Source of the DNA: Phycisphaera sp.
GTDB lineage: Bacteria; Planctomycetota; Phycisphaerae; Phycisphaerales; Zrk34
DNA: 64,000 nucleotides
Direction of reading: 5' to 3'
Assembly (NCBI GenBank): GCA_016125285.1
Contig: WGMA01000062.1
Coordinates: 40,953-104,952 of the forward strand
A program made the position numbers and the translations under genes. Shown here piece by piece: positions 43,597 to 53,194 of this stretch (the first letter of the stretch is position 1; every line of letters begins with the position of its first letter). The notes beneath the pieces were generated by a model. It searched no databases, was not told the origin of the DNA, and saw only the letters and a list, made by a program, of their open reading frames with translations.

Positions 43597-44895
43597 ATGT
43601 TGACCTTCTACGGAAAACGCAACGGATACTGCGACAGCGTCAGTCGTCGGAGCTTCATGCGGATCGGCGCGTTGGGCCTTGGCGGCCTGACGATGATCGA
43701 CCTGATGCGCCTCGAGGCGCAGGCGGGGATCAAGTCGTCGCACAAGGCGCTGATCAACGTGCACCTCGGCGGCGGGCCGTCGCACCAGGACACGTGGGAC
43801 CTCAAGCCCGACGCGCCCGCGGAGTATCGCGGCGAGTTCAACCCGATCAGCACCAACGTGCCGGGCATGCAGATCTGCGAGCTGTTCCCGAAGCTCGCGA
43901 CGATGGCCGACCGTTTCTCGGTGATCCGCTCGATCGTCGGTTCCGACGGGCAGCACGCGTCGTTCATGACGCAGTCGGGCTGGTCGAAGAAGGACCTGGC
44001 GGCGGTGGGCGGCGAGCCGTCGATTGGCGCGGTGGTCACGAAGCTCAAGGGATCGACCGGTGACGCGCCGCCGTTCGTGTCGCTGATGGGCAACGTGGAA
44101 CCCGGCTACCTCGGGCCGACCTGCACGCCGTACCAGCCCGACGGACGAGGACGGGCGAACCTCACGCTGCGTCGCGAGATGTCGGCCGACCGCATGCAGA
44201 ACCGCGCCAAGCTGCTGTCGGAGCTCGACACGATGAAGCGCGACTGCGACAGCTCGGGCTACATGCAGGCGATGGACACGTTCACGCAGCGCGCCGTCGA
44301 CGTGGTCTGCTCGGGCAGGCTCGCCGACGCGCTGGACAACGACAAGGAAGACCCGAAGGTCCGTGCGCGGTACCGCGCGTCCGGCGATCGCAACGCGACG
44401 CGCGAGGCCGAGCAGTTCCTCACCGCGCGTCGCCTGATCGAGGCCGGTGTCCGCTGCGTCAGCCTGTCGCTCGGCGGTTACGACACGCACCAGAAGAACT
44501 TCAGCCAACTGCGTCAGCGCCTGCCGATCCTCGACGCGGGCATCAGCGGGCTGCTGACGGACCTGCACGAGCGCGGCATGCAGGACGACGTGACGCTGAT
44601 CGTGTGGGGCGAGTTCGGCCGGACGCCGCGGATCAACAACAACGCCGGTCGCGACCACTGGCCGCGCGTCATGGGCGCGTTCGTCGCCGGCGGCGGCATC
44701 CGCGGCGGTCAGACCGTCGGCGAGACCGACCGCAACGGCGGCGAGGCGTACGAGCGCCCGGTGCACGTTCGCGAGGTGACCGCCACGCTGTATCACAACC
44801 TGGGCATCAACGCCCGCCGGACCACGATCATCGATCCCGCGGGACGTCCGCAGTACCTCGTCGACGACCGCGAGCCGATCCGAGAACTGGTGTAA
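43597..44895 (+). CDS. DUF1501 protein with Tat signal (third)
   Basis: A 432-residue DUF1501 protein with Tat motif SRRSFMRIGALGLGG at ~16-30. Close relative of the gene at 37951: shared blocks [67 protein letters not shown] and YLVDDREPIRELV. AAGGAGA lies 8 bases before the ATG, and the gene follows the DUF1553 gene by 28 bases. It is the canonical partner of that gene in planctomycete operons, making the two upstream DUF1501 genes additional copies. Confidence 0.9.
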   Translation: MLTFYGKRNGYCDSVSRRSFMRIGALGLGGLTMIDLMRLEAQAGIKSSHKALINVHLGGGPSHQDTWDLKPDAPAEYRGEFNPISTNVPGMQICELFPKLATMADRFSVIRSIVGSDGQHASFMTQSGWSKKDLAAVGGEPSIGAVVTKLKGSTGDAPPFVSLMGNVEPGYLGPTCTPYQPDGRGRANLTLRREMSADRMQNRAKLLSELDTMKRDCDSSGYMQAMDTFTQRAVDVVCSGRLADALDNDKEDPKVRARYRASGDRNATREAEQFLTARRLIEAGVRCVSLSLGGYDTHQKNFSQLRQRLPILDAGISGLLTDLHERGMQDDVTLIVWGEFGRTPRINNNAGRDHWPRVMGAFVAGGGIRGGQTVGETDRNGGEAYERPVHVREVTATLYHNLGINARRTTIIDPAGRPQYLVDDREPIRELV

Positions 44896-44953
44896 ACGTC
44901 ACCGAATGACCCGGCGATCGCACGCGTCGATCGGCCACTGCCGAACAGCCGTT

Positions 44954-47900
44954 ATGAAACGATCATCGACCCGCACCGCGTTGTCGCTCGCGCTGCTGAC
45001 CAGCACCGTGGCGATCCTCACCACAACCGCGCACGCGCAGCTGCCCCAACCGCAGCTCGACAGCGTCTGGCCCACCGGCGCCCAGGCCGGGCAGTCGTTC
45101 GAGCTGGCGATCACCGGCGGCGACGACCTCGACGGCGTCGACCAGCTGCTGTTCACGCACCCCGGCATCAAGGCCGAACGCGTCATGCGCGGGCCCGACA
45201 AGTTCTTTCCGCAGGCGGTGCCGGTCGACCGCAAGTTCAAGGTGACCGTTGCGGGCGACGTGCCGCCGGGCAGCTACGAGGTCCGCGCGGTCGGGCTGTA
45301 CGGCGTGACCAACGCACGCATGTTCGTCGTCTCGAAGGCGACCGAGTCGCAGGAAATCGAACCCAACAACACGCTCGATGAGGCCAAGCCGATCGAGCTG
45401 AACACGGTGGTGAACGGCCGGTGCGACAACCGCGGCTTCGACCACTTCTCGTTCGACCTCAAGAAGGACCAGCGTGTGATCATCCGGTGCGACGCGCAGC
45501 GGATCGACTCGCGTGCGAGCATCCTGCTGACGCTGCTCGACGCGAGCGGCCGCCAGCTGGCGCGGGAGACGAGCCCGCGGCGGGTGGACCCGGTGATCGA
45601 CTTCGTCGCGCCCGCCGACGGGAAGTACGTCGTGCGGATCAGCGACCTGACCTACGAGGGCGGCGACGCGTACGTCTATCGGCTGACGGTGGGCAACACG
45701 CCGTGGATCGACTTCGTCGACCCGCCCGTCATCCGCGCCGGTCAGCAGCAGCAGGTCACGGTCTACGGGCGGAACCTGCCCGGTGGGCAACCCGCGCCGG
45801 AGATCAAGGTGGACGGGCACCCGGTCGAGAAGCTCGTTGTGACGATCGGCGCGCCCAGCGATCCCGCCGCGACCACCCCGCCGATCGACACGATGATGCG
45901 CGTGGCGGACGCCGAGGCCGACTTCATCAGCTACCACATCGCCAACGAGCACGGCGTGTCCAACAGCGTGCGCCTCGCGGTGACCAGCGAGCCGATGATC
46001 GCCGAGGCCGAGCCGAACGACGAGATCGAGAAGCCGCAGAAGCTGACGCTGCCGTGCGAGTACGTCGGGCGGTTCTTCCCGCGGCGTGACATGGACTGCG
46101 TGTCGTTCGACGCGAAGAAGGGGCAGAAGCTGTGGATCGAGGTGTTCAGCAACCGCCTCGGCGTACCGACCGACCCTTCGCTGGTGATCTATCGCGTTAT
46201 CCCTGCCAAGGACGGCCCGCCGGAGATCAAGGAGATCACGCAGATCGACGATCAGGCGTATGAGCTCGACGACAAACGGTATCACTTCGGCACGAGCGAT
46301 CCCGGCCAGGTGTTCGACGTGCCGGAGGACGGCGAGTATCGCGTGATGGTGCAGGACCTGTTTGGTTCGGCGCAGGGCGACCCGCGTTACTTCTATCGGC
46401 TGATGATCCGCGAGGCCCGGCCGGACTTCCGCCTGGTCGCGATGCCCGTGAAGACGATCTCGAAGAATCAGAACGGCGCCGATCCTTGGACGACGTCAAT
46501 CTGTCGCGGCGGCACAGAGCGCATCCGCCTGCTGCCACTGCGGCGTGAGGGCTTCGACACGACGATCGAGGTGACGGCCGAAGGTTTGCCGGAGGGTGTT
46601 GAGGCGCGGCCGGTGGAGATCGGGTCGTGGTCGCAGCTGTCCTACATGGTGCTGTACGCGAAGCCGGACGCCAAGCCGTGGTCGGGCACGATCCGCCTGG
46701 TGGCGAAGGCGAAGGTGGACGGCAAGGAACTCGTGCGCACGGCCCGCGGCGCGGAGATCCTCTGGGGAACCAAGGACAACAACACGACGGCGGAAACACG
46801 CGTGGTCGGTTCGCTCGCGGTGGCTGTGCTGGACGACGACGCGACGAAGATCCCCATCGCTGCGCAGCTCGGCGCCGAGCCCGGCAAGGTGTACCGCATG
46901 GCGCGCGGCGGCAAGCTGAAGATCCCCGCGAAGCTCATCAAGCAGAAGGACGACTTCAAGGGCGAGATCACGCTCAAAGAGACCGGCATCGACAAGCAGA
47001 ACGACCGTTACATCAAGGTCAAAGACCTGAAGATCAAGGCGGACAAGCCCGAAGACGAGGTCGAGATCGACATCGACATGAAGGCGCCGATGGGATTGTT
47101 CAGCATGACGATGGTCGGCGACGTTGAGATCGAATACGAGCGGAACGCCGTGGGACTGAAGGCGGCGCAGGACGAGCAGAAGCGGCTCGAAGAACTGGCG
47201 AAGAATCTCGCGGAGGCGTCGAAGAAGTCGAGCGAGGAGAAGCAGAAGGCCGAGCAGGCGCTGCAGCAGGCGCGCAACGAGATGAAGCAGGCGGAGGACC
47301 GCAAGGCGAAGACGAAGCCCGAGGAAGCCGAGGCGGCGCAGAAGGCGTTTGATGAGGCGACGAAGAAGGTCCAGGCGGCGGAGGCGGCGGCGAAGCAGGC
47401 CGCGGACGCCGAGCAGGCGGCTAAGGACGACGCCAAGCGTGCCGAGGACCTGAAACGCGAGGCGACGGAATACGCGAAGAACGTCGCGAACACGGCCAAG
47501 AAGGCAAAGGTCAAGGCGGAGGTCGCGGCGGCGGTGGTGCCGATCGAGATCGTCGAGTACGCCGTGACGCTCGACGCCAAGCCCTCGGCGGACAAGACCA
47601 CGGCGGGCGGATCGATCGTCGTGGACGCCAAGGCGACGAAGGAGTTTGATTTCGACGACGTCATCACCTTCGAGCTGAAGGCCCCGAACGGCGTGGGGGG
47701 CGTGAAGATCAGCGACGCCGAAGCGCTCAAGCAGTCGACGCTCGCGCAGGCCGAGGCCGAGAAGGCGAAGGCCGCGCATCAGCAGGCCACGCAGGACGCC
47801 CAGCAGAAGCAGCAGCAGATGCAGCAGGCGACGCAGAAGGCCAACGAGCTGAAGCAGGCGTTGGCCAACGCCGAGAAGGAATCGAACGACAAGGCCGAGG

Positions 47901-48316
47901 CGGTCAAGAAGATCGGCGATGACAAACCCGACGAAAAGAAGGCCGCGGAGGAAGCGGCGAAAGCTGCGGCGGATAAGGTGACGGCGGCGCGTGCGGCGTT
48001 CGACGAGGGCGAGAAGGCGCGTCAGGCCGCGGAGCAGGCGGCGAAGGCGGCGAACGACGCGGTGAACGCCGCGAAGCAGGCGATGGACAACGCCGTGAAG
48101 AACGCCGCGGAACTCGCGAAGAAGGTCAACGAGCCGGTCAAGATCGACAAGGGCGCAGCCGAGACGAAGATCGCGATCGACACGTCGCCGAACACGCCGC
48201 CCGGCACGCACACCTTCACGCTCGTGTCGAAGTACAAGTTCAACAATCAGAACATCACGATGGAGCAGCCGATCACGCTGACGATCGACGCGCCACCGGC
48301 TGAAAAGAAAGGCTGA
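44954..48316 (+). CDS. Exported PPC-domain protein with two coiled-coil segments
   Basis: A 1,120-residue protein with signal peptide (~1-28). An Ig/IPT-like start (~30-130) is followed by two pre-peptidase C-terminal-like beta domains (~134-250, EIEPNNTLDEAKPIEL and DHFSFDLKKDQRVII; and ~350-480, EAEPNDEIEKPQKLTL and DCVSFDAKKGQKLWI) and further beta-rich domains. Charged coiled coils run at ~733-862 and ~924-1055, then a short beta tail. EPN-type PPC repeats are characteristic of planctomycete surface proteins. The coiled coils resemble in composition the rod of the protein at 34194, at the other end of the same cluster. ATG 44954 starts the signal peptide; an ATG at 44906 is in frame but precedes it by 16 residues. 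Confidence 0.82.
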   Translation: MKRSSTRTALSLALLTSTVAILTTTAHAQLPQPQLDSVWPTGAQAGQSFELAITGGDDLDGVDQLLFTHPGIKAERVMRGPDKFFPQAVPVDRKFKVTVAGDVPPGSYEVRAVGLYGVTNARMFVVSKATESQEIEPNNTLDEAKPIELNTVVNGRCDNRGFDHFSFDLKKDQRVIIRCDAQRIDSRASILLTLLDASGRQLARETSPRRVDPVIDFVAPADGKYVVRISDLTYEGGDAYVYRLTVGNTPWIDFVDPPVIRAGQQQQVTVYGRNLPGGQPAPEIKVDGHPVEKLVVTIGAPSDPAATTPPIDTMMRVADAEADFISYHIANEHGVSNSVRLAVTSEPMIAEAEPNDEIEKPQKLTLPCEYVGRFFPRRDMDCVSFDAKKGQKLWIEVFSNRLGVPTDPSLVIYRVIPAKDGPPEIKEITQIDDQAYELDDKRYHFGTSDPGQVFDVPEDGEYRVMVQDLFGSAQGDPRYFYRLMIREARPDFRLVAMPVKTISKNQNGADPWTTSICRGGTERIRLLPLRREGFDTTIEVTAEGLPEGVEARPVEIGSWSQLSYMVLYAKPDAKPWSGTIRLVAKAKVDGKELVRTARGAEILWGTKDNNTTAETRVVGSLAVAVLDDDATKIPIAAQLGAEPGKVYRMARGGKLKIPAKLIKQKDDFKGEITLKETGIDKQNDRYIKVKDLKIKADKPEDEVEIDIDMKAPMGLFSMTMVGDVEIEYERNAVGLKAAQDEQKRLEELAKNLAEASKKSSEEKQKAEQALQQARNEMKQAEDRKAKTKPEEAEAAQKAFDEATKKVQAAEAAAKQAADAEQAAKDDAKRAEDLKREATEYAKNVANTAKKAKVKAEVAAAVVPIEIVEYAVTLDAKPSADKTTAGGSIVVDAKATKEFDFDDVITFELKAPNGVGGVKISDAEALKQSTLAQAEAEKAKAAHQQATQDAQQKQQQMQQATQKANELKQALANAEKESNDKAEAVKKIGDDKPDEKKAAEEAAKAAADKVTAARAAFDEGEKARQAAEQAAKAANDAVNAAKQAMDNAVKNAAELAKKVNEPVKIDKGAAETKIAIDTSPNTPPGTHTFTLVSKYKFNNQNITMEQPITLTIDAPPAEKKG

Positions 48317-48343
48317 ACCGGGCGGGGCCGCACCGGTTCAGCC
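48311..48343. terminator. Bidirectional hairpin between convergent genes
   Basis: GGCTGAACCGG (48311-48321) and CCGGTTCAGCC (48333-48343) form a perfect 11-bp stem with an 11-base loop, overlapping the stop codon of the PPC gene. A second 6-bp hairpin (CCCGCG/CGCGGG) lies at 48351-48367. No U-runs accompany them; they separate converging transcripts. Confidence 0.6.
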
Positions 48344-48391
48344 CATACGCCCCGCGATCCGCGCGGGACGGAGCCACATCAATGTTGAACG

Positions 48392-50686
48392 TCACTTGAT
48401 CACGTACACCACCGTGTCGATCAGCACCTGCACGTGCTGCCCGACGCTGAGCCACTTCGCCGCCTCGGGGTGCTTGTCGAGCAGCTCGAAGTATTCATCG
48501 CTGCCGAACGTGATCTCAATCCGCTTGGCGTTCGGCTTGCTCTGCACCATGCCGTCGATCCACTCATCGCCCTGCAGATAGAACGTGCGTCCCTCGACGA
48601 ATCGCGCTTCGCGAGCCGCGCTCTGCCCCTCGGCCGCGGCATCGTCAACGGGACCCGCCGTGGGCGCCGTCGCCGCCGCCGGAAGGTTCAGGCCCTCGGC
48701 GCGGTAGACCCGCTTCGCGGCGTCCGCCTCGTCGAGAGAATCCGCCTGCCGAAGCTGCTGCGACTCCTTCGCGCCCGCTACCGCCAGATCGCCGCTCTTC
48801 TCGCTGTTCAAACGACGCGCGACGTTGCTGAGCTCTTCACGCTCGCGACCGCCCGCACCGCCCTGGAACTGAATCGTCCGCGACGCCACCGGCACGTCAC
48901 GACGCGACTCGTCCTCGACGATCAGGTACGACGTGTAAGGCGTGACGATGTGGTATCGACGCGCCAGCTGGGTCACCTCGTCCTTCAACTCGCCGCTCTC
49001 GCCGTGCAGACGGATCTGGTCGAGCAGGAACCCGACGCGGCGGGTCGCCCACAGTCGTGGGATGAACTCGTGCTCACGGGCCTTCTTCGGGAACCGGACC
49101 TCGTTGACGAGCTTCACTTCCTTGCCCGCCATGTTGCCTTCGAGAATGATCGCCGCGTCGCCGTGGCCGCTGTACCGACCGAACGCCACGAGCTGCTGGC
49201 CCATAAACAGGTCGCCCAGCACCGGCGGGTGCAGCTTCGTCACACGCACGCCGCCGCTGAACGACAGGTGCAGATCGCTGAGCACCGGGTGCGCGATCTT
49301 CGTGTAGAAGTTCGATACCTTCACCTCGATGTCCTCGTCGGGCAGGACGTACTCGCTGAACGCACGCGTCTTCTCCGTGAGGCGGTCGAGCAGGTGCGTG
49401 TTGATGTCCGTGCCGATGCCGAAGCTAAACACGCGCGCCGTGTCGTCGCCCGCCGCCGTCGCGACGGACTTGAGGATGCCGTCCTCGTCGACGTTCCCGA
49501 TCGTCGGGCGCCCGTCGGTCAGGAAGATGACGACGAACGGCCGGGCCGGGTCACGATCCTTGCGCGATCGCAACGCCTGCGTCAGCGCGTCCTCGATCGC
49601 GGTGCCACCGATCGGCTTGAATCCGTCGACAAACTCCGTGGCCTTCTTGCGATTCGCCTCGCTCGCCTCGGTCAGCCCATCGAACAGCGGCTCGGCCTCC
49701 GTGGAGAACCGCACGACGTCGAAGCGGTCGCCGTCGTCGAGGTTCGCGATGCAGAACCGCATCGCCTTCTTCGCCTGATCGAGCTTCTCACCGGCCATCG
49801 AGCCGGAGGTGTCGACGACGAAAACCACGTCCTTCTTCGCGATCTTTTCGCTGGCGAGGTGCGACCCCGGCGACGCGAGCATCAGGAAGTACCCGTCGCC
49901 ATCGGCGTCGTTGTACGCCATGAGGTTGACCGCGATATCCTTGCCGTCGGGCGGCTGCGTGGAGAACACGAGGTGAAAGTCCGAGTCCGGCCGGGCGTTG
50001 GTCGTCTCGAAACCGACGACGGCCTTCGTCGGACCGTGGTTGACGGTCTCGACCTTGTGGCTCGGCGAGTAGATCGTCTTGAGTGGATCGGTCGTGCGGA
50101 TCTCACACTGGACCGACACGCTCTTGATCGGCGCGGCGGAGAACTTCTCGGTGTTGAGCGGGTAGACGTACTCCGTCAGGCCGCTGTCGCTGGTCAGCAA
50201 CTGCGTGTACTTCAGCGTCACGCGCTTGTTGCTGTTGGGCTCGATCGGGAAGATGCGCACCTTGAACGCGCCCTGCCCGGCGTATTCGAGCAACGCCGGG
50301 TCGCGCATGTGACGGACGATATCGGTGTAGATCTGGCGTGCCTTGTCGGCGTCAAGCAACTCGGCTTCGATCTGCTTGCCGTTGATGTCCATCGTGAACT
50401 TGTCGATGTTCGCGCCCTTGGGGATCGGGAAGAGGTACGTGCCCTCGAGCCGCTGGTTGTTGGGGTTGTAGAACGTCTGGTCGACCTCCGTCACGGCGAC
50501 CTGGTCCGTGATGGTCACCTTGACGTTGTGGTTGACGATCTGGAGCGGCGCGAACGCGTAATGATTCCGCGGCACGGGCACGGGGTCGCGAATGATGATC
50601 AGGCCGTCGGCCAGCGCGGCCACGCCGGACAGTGTCACCAGCAGGATCATCAGGGACAGGATTCGAATAGGTGTGTGATGCGACAT
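48392..50686 (-). CDS. VIT- and von Willebrand A-domain protein
   Basis: A 764-residue exported protein with signal peptide (~1-27). The vault/inter-alpha-trypsin (VIT) domain lies at ~40-170 (VDQTFYNPNNQRLEGTYLFPIP, KARQIYTDIV), the vWA domain at ~285-460 with MIDAS motif DTSGS at 292-296, TDGRPTIG and the conserved Thr in GGTAIEDAL. A C-terminal beta/helical region has RRYHIVTPYTSYLIVED, typical of this family. It probably binds a ligand in a metal-dependent way at the cell surface. Start ATG 50686 has AAGGAG upstream; an ATG at 50725 gives 13 extra residues before the signal. Confidence 0.87.
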   Translation of the reverse strand: MSHHTPIRILSLMILLVTLSGVAALADGLIIIRDPVPVPRNHYAFAPLQIVNHNVKVTITDQVAVTEVDQTFYNPNNQRLEGTYLFPIPKGANIDKFTMDINGKQIEAELLDADKARQIYTDIVRHMRDPALLEYAGQGAFKVRIFPIEPNSNKRVTLKYTQLLTSDSGLTEYVYPLNTEKFSAAPIKSVSVQCEIRTTDPLKTIYSPSHKVETVNHGPTKAVVGFETTNARPDSDFHLVFSTQPPDGKDIAVNLMAYNDADGDGYFLMLASPGSHLASEKIAKKDVVFVVDTSGSMAGEKLDQAKKAMRFCIANLDDGDRFDVVRFSTEAEPLFDGLTEASEANRKKATEFVDGFKPIGGTAIEDALTQALRSRKDRDPARPFVVIFLTDGRPTIGNVDEDGILKSVATAAGDDTARVFSFGIGTDINTHLLDRLTEKTRAFSEYVLPDEDIEVKVSNFYTKIAHPVLSDLHLSFSGGVRVTKLHPPVLGDLFMGQQLVAFGRYSGHGDAAIILEGNMAGKEVKLVNEVRFPKKAREHEFIPRLWATRRVGFLLDQIRLHGESGELKDEVTQLARRYHIVTPYTSYLIVEDESRRDVPVASRTIQFQGGAGGREREELSNVARRLNSEKSGDLAVAGAKESQQLRQADSLDEADAAKRVYRAEGLNLPAAATAPTAGPVDDAAAEGQSAAREARFVEGRTFYLQGDEWIDGMVQSKPNAKRIEITFGSDEYFELLDKHPEAAKWLSVGQHVQVLIDTVVYVIK

Positions 50687-50806
50687 CGCGCGGCTCCTTC
50701 GTGTCAGTGGGTCTCTACCCATCAAGACGAATGAGCCGACGGCGTGTTCAACCGAAACCGGCCATTTGACGAAAACGTTACAAAGCGCGGGCGTGGCCGC
50801 CGGGGG

Positions 50807-51952
50807 TCAGTCGAGCTGCAGGAACTTGACGCACACGGGTTTATCGACGTGGATCGACTGCCCGGTCGGCGTGGGCATGCCGGTGTCGGGGTCGATGCGG
50901 AACACCACGACACTGGCGCTGTCCTGGTTGGCGGCGAGCAGGTAGCGGCCGGTCGGATCGACGCCGAAGTTACGCGGCGTTTTGCCACCGGTCGGCACCT
51001 GACCCTTGGCGGTGAGCCTGCCCGTCGCGGGATCGATCGCGTAGACGGCGATGCTGTCGTGGCCCCGATTGGATCCGTACAGGAACCTGCCCGAAGGATG
51101 CACCCGCACCTCGGCGGTCGAGCCCTTGGTCACGTCGGCGGGCACGGTGGTGAGCGTCTGCAGTTCGGTCAGCGTGCCCGCGTTCGCGTCGTACGCATAC
51201 GCGGTGACGGTTCGGTTGGTCTCGTTGATCACGTAGGCGAACTTGCCGGACGGATGAAACGCGAAGTGGCGCGGACCCGCGCCGACCGCGGCGGCGGTGA
51301 ACGGCGGGTCGTTCGGCGTCAGCTTCGCCTCGGCGCCGATGCGGTATACGAACAGCTTGTCGATTCCGGCGTCGGCCGCGATCGCGAACCGCCCCGCCGC
51401 GTCGACGTTGATCGAGTGGGCGTGCGGCGGGGTCGGGTGGCCGTTGTGAACGCTCGATCCCTCGTGCTGAATCACGCTGCCGCCCTCGCCCAGCGAGCCG
51501 TCGGCGTTGATCGGCAGACACGCGACGCTGCCACCGCCGTAGTTGGCGACGTATGCGTTGCCGCCCGCGGCGATCACGTAGCACGGCCCCGCGCCGCCGG
51601 AAGACCGTTGATTGAGCTGCGTCAGGCCGCCGGTCGACGCGTCGATCGCGAACGCCGTGACGGCGCCCAGCGGCTTGCCGTCGAAGTTCGACACCTCGTT
51701 CACCGCGTAGACGTGCTTGCGGTCGGGGCTGATGGCGACGAACGACGGGTTGGTCACCTCGGCGGCGAGCCGTGGTTCGGAGAGCTTGCCGGTGTCGAGA
51801 TCGAGTTCGCAGACGTAAATGCCCTTCGACTCCTTGCCGGTGTAGGTGCCGATGTATACCCGCTGCGTCGCCCCGTTCGCCGGTGGCGGCGCAACGCCGA
51901 GCATCGCCACCGCGAGCATCACCCCCGCCACCGCGTAACCCATGTAGTGCAT
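50807..51952 (-). CDS. Exported 6-phosphogluconolactonase-type beta-propeller (lactonase family)
   Basis: A 381-residue protein with signal peptide (~1-28, cut near ANGATQ) and a seven-bladed lactonase propeller. Blocks are VYIGTYTGKESKGIYVCELD, PSFVAISPDRKHVYAVNE, PPHAHSINVDAAGRFAIAAD, GPRHFAFHPSGKFAYVINE and TPRNFGVDPTGRYLLAANQD. Relatives of YbhE/Pgl hydrolyse 6-phosphogluconolactone in the cytoplasm; exported planctomycete copies have no proven substrate, so no gene symbol is given. GGAGG lies 6 bases before ATG 51952, and a good promoter lies upstream. Confidence 0.86.
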   Translation of the reverse strand: MHYMGYAVAGVMLAVAMLGVAPPPANGATQRVYIGTYTGKESKGIYVCELDLDTGKLSEPRLAAEVTNPSFVAISPDRKHVYAVNEVSNFDGKPLGAVTAFAIDASTGGLTQLNQRSSGGAGPCYVIAAGGNAYVANYGGGSVACLPINADGSLGEGGSVIQHEGSSVHNGHPTPPHAHSINVDAAGRFAIAADAGIDKLFVYRIGAEAKLTPNDPPFTAAAVGAGPRHFAFHPSGKFAYVINETNRTVTAYAYDANAGTLTELQTLTTVPADVTKGSTAEVRVHPSGRFLYGSNRGHDSIAVYAIDPATGRLTAKGQVPTGGKTPRNFGVDPTGRYLLAANQDSASVVVFRIDPDTGMPTPTGQSIHVDKPVCVKFLQLD

Positions 51953-52006
51953 CACGTGCCTCCGAGTTGGTTGAAGTGGCGGGCGACGGCGTCGCGAGCC
52001 GCGGTG

Positions 52007-52035
52007 AGCATAGGTCGGCTCGACACGTGTTTCAA
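52007..52035 (-). promoter_or_regulatory. Sigma-70-like promoter of the lactonase gene
   Basis: On the minus strand TTGAAA (52035-52030), a 17-base spacer and TATGCT (52012-52007) form a good housekeeping promoter. Initiation near 52000 leaves a ~48-base leader containing the SD. Confidence 0.65.
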
Positions 52036-52085
52036 CGAGAATGGCCGGGTTTGTGCCCCGTTGCCGCTTGCGGTACCTATAGGCC

Positions 52086-53123
52086 ATGCGCCGAGTGATG
52101 TTGTTGACGTTTTTGTTGGGTCTGGGCGCCTTCATCGCTCTGATCGTCTGGCGTGGCACGGACACGATCGCGGCGGCCGTCGGCCAGGTCGGCTGGCGTG
52201 TGCTGTGGATCGTGCCGTACTTCAGCGTGCCGCTGCTGCTGGCGTGCGCGTCGTGGCTGGTGCTGTTCCGACGCGAACACCGCCCGCGCGCCGCGCTGGG
52301 GGTGCTGTGCGGATGGATCACGCTCGCGATCAACTGGCTGCTGCCGGTCGCCCAGATCGGCGGCGAAGCGGCGCGCGTGCCGATACTCGCGCGTCGCGGC
52401 ACGCCCATCGAACCCGCCATCGCCAACGCCGTGGTCGACAAGACCGTGCAGACCGGCACGCAGGTGATCTTCACGCTCATCGGCCTCGGCCTGTTCATAT
52501 CGCGCTTCACGGATCGCGATCTGGTGGTCGGCGTGCTGTTCGGCGCAGGCATGCTCGGCGGCGGCACGGTCGCGTTCTTCATCGCTCAGCGACGCGGCAT
52601 GTTTCACCTCGTCGAGCGGATCATCGAGCGGTTCGTCTCCTCCGAAATGATGGACCGCGTGCCGATCAAGGCGAAGGCGGTCGACGCGGCCGTGCATGAG
52701 GTCTACGCGCGACCGGGGCACGTGCTGGCCTCCAGCGTGCTGAGGCTCGCGTTTCGTTTCGCGATGATCGGCGAGACGTTTATCGTCCTGCGGCTGATGG
52801 GCCACGACGTGAGCCTCGGCGACGCGCTGATCCTCGAAAGCCTTGGACAGGCGGCGCGAGCCGGGGCGTTTCTGATCCCCGCGGGCCTCGGCGCTCAGGA
52901 AGGCGCGTTCATCCTGTTCGGCGCGGCGGTCGGCATCACCGGTGACGCGGGCCTGGCCACGTCGCTGTGCAAGCGGACCCGTGAGCTGATTGTCGGCATC
53001 CCGGCGTTGCTTGTCTGGCAGTGGGCGCACCTGCGACCGCGACGGGACGAGACGGACCACGATACGTCGGAGGCCGACCCGAACGACAGCCGACCGTCCG
53101 AAAGCCCGATCGATCCGGTTTAG
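52086..53123 (+). CDS. HpnL/YbhN-like polytopic membrane protein
   Basis: A 345-residue integral membrane protein of the lysylphosphatidylglycerol synthase transmembrane/UPF0104 family, which includes the hopanoid-associated HpnL. About eight hydrophobic segments are seen. Family blocks include NWLLPVAQIGGEAARVPIL and, near the end, AFLIPAGLGAQEGAFILFG. It is thought to move or present lipids across the inner membrane. The neighbourhood (an HpnN-like RND protein and Mla proteins) supports a role in envelope lipid traffic. A -10-like TACCTA (52074-52079) with TTGTGC 17 bases upstream ends 6 bases before the ATG, suggesting a leaderless message. Confidence 0.82.
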   Translation: MRRVMLLTFLLGLGAFIALIVWRGTDTIAAAVGQVGWRVLWIVPYFSVPLLLACASWLVLFRREHRPRAALGVLCGWITLAINWLLPVAQIGGEAARVPILARRGTPIEPAIANAVVDKTVQTGTQVIFTLIGLGLFISRFTDRDLVVGVLFGAGMLGGGTVAFFIAQRRGMFHLVERIIERFVSSEMMDRVPIKAKAVDAAVHEVYARPGHVLASSVLRLAFRFAMIGETFIVLRLMGHDVSLGDALILESLGQAARAGAFLIPAGLGAQEGAFILFGAAVGITGDAGLATSLCKRTRELIVGIPALLVWQWAHLRPRRDETDHDTSEADPNDSRPSESPIDPV

Positions 53124-53194
53124 CAACATCCCGGCCGAGACGTGGCGGGCGACGCGAAGGTTCTGCTAAACTGCGTCGCTTTGGACGGTTCAAG

